Positions 58,540-64,000 of a DNA stretch of 64,000 nucleotides are shown here, piece by piece. Position numbers and translations under genes: made by a program. Source of the stretch: Oceanisphaera profunda (GTDB lineage Bacteria > Pseudomonadota > Gammaproteobacteria > Enterobacterales > Aeromonadaceae); NCBI RefSeq assembly GCF_002157895.1, contig NZ_CP021377.1, positions 3,348,001-3,412,000 of the forward strand. Reading direction: 5' to 3'. Position 1 is the stretch's first letter; each line of letters opens with the position of its first letter. A model generated the notes under the pieces. It saw only the letters and a list, made by a program, of their open reading frames with translations. It was not told where the DNA came from and searched no databases.

Positions 58540-58862
58540 ATCTGTTACCCCTCCTTAAGCACCGAGTTACCTGTTAGTTATTAGTTGATCGCTTAAAGCT
58601 GATGGCTTACAACTCCCCGAAGGGGTTAGTATTTGTTCTATAAAGATTACAAGTCACTGAAAAATATGGAATAGTTGATTTTCTGAAAAATGAATAAGCG
58701 AACAGCCACTTTGCGTGAAAAGCGACATTTAACGCTTATTTACAAAAGTGAGCATTTTGTAATGCTTTAAGTTGCTGATAAGTTAGGAAATATTAAGTGT
58801 GATGTTTATACTTCGCGAAATAAATGCGTTTGGCATAGATGTCATTTATCGTTGAATTAGCT

Positions 58863-58869
58863 GTTAGCT
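58863..58869 (+). other. integron core site at the left edge of the cassette array
   Basis: GTTAGCT, the recombination core (GTTRRRY-like). TTAGCTACTC here is repeated at the start of the second cassette (59721), and the complementary AGCTAAC opens the first attC (59629). No attI-like context or integrase gene lies to its left in the window. Confidence 0.6.
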
Positions 58870-58882
58870 ACTCTGGATAAAT

Positions 58883-59624
58883 ATGCAAGATTTCAATAAA
58901 TTCAAAAAGTCGTTATTGACAATTGATCACTATATTTACGCCTTATGTGAGATAGATGGGGAGAAGAGAACCCCATTCTATATTGGGAAAGGTATAAATG
59001 ATCGATGTTTGCAGCATTTAAAGGAAAAAAAGACTCACCTAAAAAGGATGTCATTGAAAGATTGCTAGAAAAAAATACTCTTGGTATCGACATTCTTAGA
59101 CATGGAAAAAAACTGACAAAACAGCTAAATTGATTGAAGCAACATGTATTGATTTACTTGGAATTGGCGAGCTATCTAATAAAGTTCGTGGCAGTGGATC
59201 AGAAATGGGAAGAGCAACGATTGAAGAAATTCACAATTTAAAATCTGGTGAGATAGTTGAAATACAAGAAGAACATCAAGGGCTCGCTTTTTTATTAAAT
59301 TCTACATATAAGTCAGGTATGTCAGAGATAGAATTGTTTGAGTCAACAAGAGGTGTGTGGAGGAATATACCAAGAGATGATTCTATTAAGTATGCATACG
59401 CAACTTATGGTGGCTTAATCAAAGAGGTATACCAAATTCACTCTTGGGTTAAGGCTGGAACACAGCAATATTTTACTCGTTGTTTTGATAACAGAAATAT
59501 TGATCAGCGTTGGGAGTTTGTTGGAAAAAAAGCACCAACAGATGTGAGAGAAAAATATATCGGAAAAGTTATAAAAAAAGATCGGAGCTTTGGTAATCCA
59601 TTTATTAAGGTTGGCAACGGTTAA
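58883..59624 (+). pseudogene. GIY-YIG nuclease-like cassette gene with two frameshifts
   Basis: Three consecutive phases read as one protein of about 246 residues. The N-terminus has Y-I-Y-A-L-C and P-F-Y-I-G-K-G, the two halves of a GIY-YIG nuclease core. The middle has D-V-I-E-R-L-L and I-D-I-L-R-H-G-K-K, then L-I-E-A-T-C-I-D-L-L-G, as in LEM-3-like GIY-YIG domains; the C-terminal part is unassigned. The phase is lost at two runs of seven A (about 59026-59033 and 59104-59111); one extra A in each restores it. First cassette of the array, AT-rich, followed by attC 1. Confidence 0.75.
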
Positions 59625-59628
59625 ACGT

Positions 59629-59726
59629 AGCTAACAAGTCATTTCAGTAGGACAAATAACAGTTGGCTTTGCTCCTGCGTCGCTATTTTAGCCAACAATT
59701 ATTTGCCTCTGAATGAGGCGTTAGCT
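59629..59726 (+). other. attC site 1
   Basis: Starts AGCTAAC and ends GTTAGCT, 98 bases. The arms pair as expected for a folded attC: CAAATAA with TTATTTG, GTTGGCT with AGCCAAC, AGG with CCT, and CATTTCAG with CTGAATG leaving one extrahelical T. Confidence 0.88.
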
Positions 59727-59770
59727 ACTCATACTTCAGTTATGCAACATTAGTACTTTAAGGAGCGCCA

Positions 59771-60151
59771 ATGGCTGTACATTATTCAGGTAACAATGTG
59801 AAAAGGCATGCAACATCAGGACAACAGATAAATTCTCCCGTTTCCCCTCAAGAACGTGCATTTTCTTTTTATGAACAGGTTATTTGTTCAGAGGCTTCGG
59901 ATGATATTAAAAAAGAAGCTTTAAAATCATATTCTGCATTAGTTTTAAAAGTAACTGATAGCGACATCGAAATATATAAAAGCAATAACAACCGTGACCT
60001 TGAACACCAGAAGGAATCTAACAAGAATAATGTTGAGAGACAGAAAGAAGCTAACAAGTATTATTTAGAAGGTAAAAAAGAAGATAATAGCTATATGTTT
60101 AAGTATAATGAGTTTTTAAGTAATCAGAAGATAACAAAGAATTCTAAGTGA
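59771..60151 (+). CDS. cassette-encoded protein of unknown function
   Basis: A 126-residue, hydrophilic, Lys/Asn/Glu-rich protein with AAGGAG 6 bases before the ATG. The C-terminal third contains three imperfect repeats of about 11 residues (D-L-E-H-Q-K-E-S-N-K; N-V-E-R-Q-K-E-A-N-K; Y-L-E-G-K-K-E-D-N), predicted to be a long charged helix or coiled coil. No signal peptide or membrane helix. I recognise no family. Second gene of the cassette array. Confidence 0.7.
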   Translation: MAVHYSGNNVKRHATSGQQINSPVSPQERAFSFYEQVICSEASDDIKKEALKSYSALVLKVTDSDIEIYKSNNNRDLEHQKESNKNNVERQKEANKYYLEGKKEDNSYMFKYNEFLSNQKITKNSK

Positions 60152-60183
60152 CGCCTACGACGCACTTGAATGCAGCGTTAGAC
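60142..60183 (+). other. shortened attC-like site 2
   Basis: TTCTAAG at the gene end and GTTAGAC at 60177-60183, only 42 bases, too short for a usual attC and poorly paired beyond TCTAA..CGC / GCG..TTAGA. The right core is credible because its complement GTCTAAC opens the next attC; the rest may be a deleted remnant. Confidence 0.5.
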
Positions 60184-60409
60184 ATTATGCTAGTTTATTT
60201 TAAACAGTAAAGTTTTTATATGTCAACAGTAACTTATTTATTTTTCAACATAATCTGAATAGTAGGTTTCTTTACATTATACATTGTTAAATTTTTATTT
60301 ATTGTTCTAAGTTTTAATAGATAGAACTGCATGCGAATAAGTGGTAGCGTGAATTTAGAAGTTTTCTAACTAATAATACGTTATTTTTATAATTAATAAG
60401 GACATAAAG

Positions 60410-61573
60410 TTGAAGCTTGAAGGTTTTTTATTAAAAAACAGAATATCTCAGGAAAACTGGGATAAGGCAGATATTAGTTTTGACGAGTTATTAAAGATTG
60501 AAGCTGATTATCGCAATCAGGTAGCTCATTTAAACGAGTCCGCAGAGTTCCTAGCTAAGGTTCTACAAAAATGCAAGCAAGTTCACTCCGTCCGGTGGCG
60601 AGTCAAAGATCCGGAACATGTGTTAGAAAAAATAGTTAGAAAAAAAGCATTAGGTAGTATTAAATATAAAGATGTATCTGTTGACAATTATGCAAACCTG
60701 ATAACAGACCTAGTTGGTGTTAGAGTACTTCATCTATTCAAGCATGAATGGTTAGATATACATGACTATATTAATAAGAGCTGGATTCCCGTAGAGGAAG
60801 TTATTGCTTACATTAGAGAAGGCGACGAAGGTGTAGTAGTTGAAAGTTATAACGAAAACGAATGCAAGGTTCAGATTCATCCAGCAGGGTATAGATCAAT
60901 TCATTATATAATTTCAATGCAACCTACTTTAATAAAAATTTTATCAGAAATACAAGTTAGAACTATTTTTGAAGAGGGTTGGAGTGAGATAGATCATAAG
61001 ATTCGATATCCAAACTTCACAGATAACAAACTGGTTTCTTATTTTTTGACTATATTTAATCGAATGTCTGGTAGTGCTGACGAAATGGGTACATTCGTCA
61101 ATGATCTGGCTTCCGATATCAAATGGAAAGAGCTACAGCTTGACTTAAAACAAAAAGAACAAGAAACACACCTTCAAAAGATTGAAGCTCTTGCACAAGA
61201 GCTCACTAAAGAACGCTCTGCTAGTAAATCAAAAGACTCAAACTTGGAAAAGCTAAAGGCTGAAATAATAAATCTTAGAAAAAATTCAATAAAAGTCTCA
61301 GATGTTGGCTTGTCTGAATCAACGTTAAAAGATATGGCACGATTGACATCTCTATCAAGAGATGCGCTTAAGTACTCTGATATATCAAGTCTTAATAAAT
61401 CACAAATGGACGCAATTCGATTGTCCGATATAAATAAATTTTCCTCTACTTATGACGAAATATTAAAAGGTGCTAAGAATTTAAAAAATATAAGCAAGTT
61501 AAATGATATTTATAACGACGACATTCTAAAAAATTTAAAGCTCATAAAAAATAAGAATGGTGACGACAAATAA
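60410..61573 (+). CDS. RelA/SpoT-type (p)ppGpp synthetase domain protein in a cassette
   Basis: A 387-residue protein. The nucleotidyltransferase part (about 55-205) has the synthetase marks: W-R-V-K (Arg 64, Lys 66), D-L-V-G-V-R with Asp 100, G-Y-R-S-I-H-Y at 160-166, and E-I-Q-V-R-T at 180-185 with W-S-E-I-D-H-K after it. There is no HD hydrolase domain. Residues about 235-295 form a charged coiled coil; the rest is a polar extension with repeated S-D-I-type segments. TTG start with AAGGA 8 bases upstream. Such single-domain synthetases may be growth-arresting toxins or alarmone makers; no antitoxin gene is evident. Confidence 0.85.
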   Translation: MKLEGFLLKNRISQENWDKADISFDELLKIEADYRNQVAHLNESAEFLAKVLQKCKQVHSVRWRVKDPEHVLEKIVRKKALGSIKYKDVSVDNYANLITDLVGVRVLHLFKHEWLDIHDYINKSWIPVEEVIAYIREGDEGVVVESYNENECKVQIHPAGYRSIHYIISMQPTLIKILSEIQVRTIFEEGWSEIDHKIRYPNFTDNKLVSYFLTIFNRMSGSADEMGTFVNDLASDIKWKELQLDLKQKEQETHLQKIEALAQELTKERSASKSKDSNLEKLKAEIINLRKNSIKVSDVGLSESTLKDMARLTSLSRDALKYSDISSLNKSQMDAIRLSDINKFSSTYDEILKGAKNLKNISKLNDIYNDDILKNLKLIKNKNGDDK

Positions 61574-61647
61574 TAAAATATAAAAGTATGGATATTTTCT
61601 GCAGAGAAGTGTTGTATATCTGTGATTTCAAGTGGGTTATTGGGATA

Positions 61648-61719
61648 GTCTAACAAGGCGCTGCAGTTGGACAGATTTTCCGCTGCGCTCCACACCTGCC
61701 GCAGAGCGCGGCGTTATAC
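61648..61719 (+). other. attC site 3
   Basis: GTCTAAC opens and GTTATAC closes a 72-base site with AAGGCGCTGCAG near the left and CAGAGCGCGGC near the right. The left core complements the GTTAGAC that begins its own cassette (60177), as integron recombination requires. Confidence 0.88.
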
Positions 61720-61781
61720 CTAAAGCCTAATGTTTTTATAGCTCGATGTAAGTTCGTTCAAGTGTATTTTGGAGATTAAAT

Positions 61782-63038
61782 TTGGTTAATGCATATATCG
61801 AAAGCTTAACTGTAAAAAATGTTAGGCAATTTAAACATCTAAAAGTTGATTTTAATAAAGGATTTAACTTTATCGCTGGACCAAATGGTTGTGGTAAAAC
61901 GTCAGTATTGGCGAGTATCTCACACTGCCTTGATCATAATAATTTGTCTTATTCAAAAACATCTAAAGAGTCCGAGTTTTGGATTGATCTTGTTAAAGAT
62001 GATGATAAATATAGAGTAGGAATGGGGGCAGATTCTGTTAGAAATAGCGGTTATCGCAGCAGCTCTCTACATCAGTGGAATCTACCTTCATCCGAAGAAG
62101 GTAGGACATCTATATCACCTCATCAAATTAAAGATAGCTTGTCACATTTCTGCCCTTTATTTATTGGTGCTAATCGCAGCATTAAATACAAAGAAATACA
62201 AGGAATGAAAAAGGAAAGTAAAATAGACCAGAGCTTTAATGAGTATATCAGGAACAATACGAAATCGTTGTATGGGGAATGGCAATCAGATATAAAACAA
62301 TGGTTTGTAAATCGTTATTTTATGATTGATAAAGACTGGGCTACTGAAGAAAAAGTTAACTGGGAACACATGCTCGAAAGTCTATCTGTAATTGCCCCAT
62401 TTGACAGTAATTTTTCATATGTTGAAACAGGAAAAGATCTAGAACCAATTTTTTCAATTTACGGTAATAAGTGTTACCTAGAAGAGCTTTCTTCAGGGTT
62501 TCAGGCTGTACTATCAATTATAGCTAATATATTCGAATGGATAGAAGGTAGCCGTGAAGATGGTAATAGAATTGCCAAAGAGGCGGTTGGTACAGTTTTG
62601 ATTGATGAGCTTGATTTACATTTACATCCTGAATGGCAATTTACTTTGAGGGATGGGCTAGAGACTATATTTCCAAAATTACAATTCATAGTAACAACAC
62701 ACTCCCCACATTTGTTAGCATCTGCAAAGTCTAATGAGGTGATTGTAATGCCTTCCAATATTGGAAGCTGTGACTTTAATGAATTGCATCCGACTAAAAG
62801 CGTTTTTTCAGGTTGGAGTACTGATCAAATATTATTAGATGTTATGGGGGTAGTAAGTCTGGAAAATAAAATATATGAATCTCTAATTACTGAGGCTTTT
62901 GAAAGTATCGAACATGGCTCAATAGCTACATTACGTAAAATTATTGAGCAGTTGAAAGCAATATGTCATCCAAATGACACCATAGTAATGGTTTTGAATA
63001 CTAGACTTGCGTCAATGGTCGCTTTGCATAATGGTTAA
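61782..63038 (+). CDS. ptuA: Septu PtuA-like ATPase
   Basis: A 418-residue SMC/ABC-type ATPase. Walker A is G-P-N-G-C-G-K-T at 33-40, an ABC-like signature L-S-S-G-F-Q-A is near 237-243, Walker B V-L-I-D-E-L-D-L-H-L-H-P-E-W is near 272, and the switch T-T-H-S-P-H-L-L is near 305. This AAA architecture next to an HNH nuclease matches Septu antiphage systems, where PtuA binds DNA or nucleotide and restrains PtuB. TTG start with GGAG 7 bases upstream. Its end overlaps ptuB by 8 bases. Confidence 0.86.
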   Translation: MVNAYIESLTVKNVRQFKHLKVDFNKGFNFIAGPNGCGKTSVLASISHCLDHNNLSYSKTSKESEFWIDLVKDDDKYRVGMGADSVRNSGYRSSSLHQWNLPSSEEGRTSISPHQIKDSLSHFCPLFIGANRSIKYKEIQGMKKESKIDQSFNEYIRNNTKSLYGEWQSDIKQWFVNRYFMIDKDWATEEKVNWEHMLESLSVIAPFDSNFSYVETGKDLEPIFSIYGNKCYLEELSSGFQAVLSIIANIFEWIEGSREDGNRIAKEAVGTVLIDELDLHLHPEWQFTLRDGLETIFPKLQFIVTTHSPHLLASAKSNEVIVMPSNIGSCDFNELHPTKSVFSGWSTDQILLDVMGVVSLENKIYESLITEAFESIEHGSIATLRKIIEQLKAICHPNDTIVMVLNTRLASMVALHNG

Positions 63039-63777
63039 ACTAGAAAGGGCGAATGAACCTGAGATTTTAATTGATAACAAAGCGAAATGGACTTCTGATT
63101 TGCTGACGGCAGTTAGAGACAATGGAGGGTATAAAAAAATACCAGCAAAAGACAAAGAAAAGCTTATAACATATTATAGACATCAAGCTATCAAGGATAG
63201 CCTATTCCCAAGTTCAGAAAATAAATGTGCGTTTTGTGAATGTAAACCTTCAGAAGGCGGAAATATAGAAGTTGAACATTTTGAACCCAAGTCTATTTAT
63301 CCTGATAAAACATTTGAGTGGACTAATTTTCTACCATGTTGTCGTCGTTGTAATGGAGATAAATCAGACCACGATACAGTAGTTGAACCTATACTTAATC
63401 CTTATGATGAAAACCCATCTAATGTGTTTTTTTATGAAGATATTCAGATGAAGGTTCAGGATTGTGATTTAAAAAGCAAAGGGTTAAAAACAATAGAAGT
63501 CTGCGGGTTGAATTCGTTACGTTTATGGAAGCCAAGAGCAGCACTATTAATTAATCTGAGAATATTTAGTTCCTCAATAGAGGATGCTATTAAAATATAT
63601 AGTGAAGCCGAAACGGACAGGAAAAAGAACATTAGAATAAAGAATATAAGAGAGGCGGTCGATACCATTGAAATGTTGATTGAACCAAGTGAGAAGTACT
63701 CACATTTTTGTAGTGTTTTTTTACATACATGCGCCTCATATCAAAAAGCAAAAAAAGTTATTTCTGAGCATGGATAA
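63031..63777 (+). CDS. ptuB: Septu PtuB-like HNH nuclease
   Basis: A 248-residue HNH endonuclease. Zinc and catalytic motifs are in order: C-A-F-C (Cys 66, 69), V-E-H-F-E-P-K-S (His 83), and C-C-R-R-C-N-G-D-K-S-D (Cys 104, 107, and the Asn). The C-terminal half is mostly helical. Its ATG lies inside the end of ptuA (ATGGTTAA), giving coupled translation and a fixed two-gene cassette. By analogy it cuts DNA or RNA when phage relieves PtuA control; the target here is unknown. Confidence 0.85.
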   Translation: MVKLERANEPEILIDNKAKWTSDLLTAVRDNGGYKKIPAKDKEKLITYYRHQAIKDSLFPSSENKCAFCECKPSEGGNIEVEHFEPKSIYPDKTFEWTNFLPCCRRCNGDKSDHDTVVEPILNPYDENPSNVFFYEDIQMKVQDCDLKSKGLKTIEVCGLNSLRLWKPRAALLINLRIFSSSIEDAIKIYSEAETDRKKNIRIKNIREAVDTIEMLIEPSEKYSHFCSVFLHTCASYQKAKKVISEHG

Positions 63778-63797
63778 TGTTATTGTAAGTCAAATAG

Positions 63798-63880
63798 GTA
63801 TAACAAGGCGTTTAAACGGAACTTAAAATATCAGCTTAACACAGCTTAACACAGCTTATAACAGGCCACTCATGTTAGCT
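63798..63880 (+). other. attC remnant after the Septu genes
   Basis: GTATAAC at 63798 is the expected left core of the Septu cassette (its start is GTTATAC at 61713), followed by AAGGCG. No matching right arm is found; instead there is a 10-bp tandem repeat (CAGCTTAACA-like, 63832-63863) and a GTTAGCT core at 63874. The site seems disrupted. Confidence 0.6.
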
Positions 63881-63893
63881 GTTTGCTTGAAAC

Positions 63894-63969
63894 TCATAAC
63901 AAGACCAATCACAAACGCCAGCAAGCTGGCTGGACTCGCTGACGCTCGCCTGTGTTGGCGGCGTTATGA
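63894..63969 (+). other. attC site 5
   Basis: TCATAAC opens and GTTATGA closes a 76-base site. CCAATCACA pairs with TGTGTTGG leaving one extrahelical T. No gene lies between it and the previous remnant. Another perfect core GTTAGGC follows at 63981-63987, so the array continues off the right edge. Confidence 0.8.
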
Positions 63970-64000
63970 GGAAATAATCTGTTAGGCGCGGAGTAAATTT

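Larger units (their letters stand above)
57770..58862. other. long intergenic region with structured elements
   Basis: About 1.1 kb between yjdM and the first cassette. It contains a family C fragment (CCGTCATCCTGATG... near 57827), a 7-bp tandem repeat, a degenerate family B end near 57915, and two strongly structured segments listed below. Open frames at 58019-58255 (+) and 57997-58302 (-) lie over an inverted-repeat element and are not believed. Confidence 0.6.

Noticed and set aside
58700-58863. attI site next to the first cassette
   Set aside because: Only the core GTTAGCT is present; there is no integrase gene and no convincing accessory binding sites. A short stem (ATAAATG/CATTTAT) nearby does not extend to the core.

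Overview
The window reads as chromosomal DNA of a marine-type gammaproteobacterium, probably in or near the Aeromonadales (Oceanimonas/Oceanisphaera-like). That placement is inferred from protein flavour and gene order; there is no rRNA to test it. Gene neighbourhoods follow gammaproteobacterial order: pabB-nudL-sdaA, metG divergent from apbC/mrp, dcd-asmA, and frmA...fghA. No tRNA, rRNA or CRISPR array was seen.

Region 1-12.5 kb holds scattered metabolic genes: partial ggt, a VOC protein, a lipoprotein, a cupin, RNase Z, a nitronate monooxygenase, a stand-alone carbamate kinase, a chemoreceptor behind a good sigma-28 promoter, a methyltransferase, an EamA transporter and a PP-loop ATPase. 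Region 12.5-17.6 kb is a compact cbb3-type oxidase operon. Its CcoN carries an N-terminal CcoS-like segment, its third (cytochrome c) subunit is frameshifted, and a CcoI-type copper ATPase ends it. Region 17.9-31 kb holds a small outer-membrane barrel, a PepSY-type protein, MscS, and glpK/glpD separated by a complete IS3-family element. It continues with mepA, a YcbL-like hydrolase and selD-mnmH. Region 31-35.3 kb has rlmI and an arsenic operon (arsR, arsC, arsH, acr3) behind a promoter that overlaps a 34-bp dyad.

Region 35.6-48.6 kb is housekeeping: class I fumarase, pabB, CoA pyrophosphatase, serine dehydratase, metG, apbC, dcd, asmA and a low-molecular-weight phosphatase. Region 49-57.8 kb is built around glutathione and formaldehyde: a LysR regulator, frmA, two small uncharacterised genes (EutQ-like cupin and VOC protein), fghA, a bestrophin and gshA.

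From about 58.86 kb to the right edge the base composition turns AT-rich. The genes, all on the + strand, are separated by attC-like sites with matching core sequences. This is an integron gene-cassette array with no integrase in the window. Its cassettes carry a frameshifted GIY-YIG nuclease, an unknown 126-residue protein, a RelA/SpoT-type (p)ppGpp synthetase with a long C-terminal extension, and a two-gene Septu-like (PtuA ATPase plus PtuB HNH nuclease) defence module.

Intergenic DNA is rich in repeats: several families of palindromic elements, one with base changes that preserve pairing, and recurring 7-bp tandem repeats next to gene ends. Three coding disruptions all look like one missing base in a homopolymer, which raises the possibility of sequencing error.
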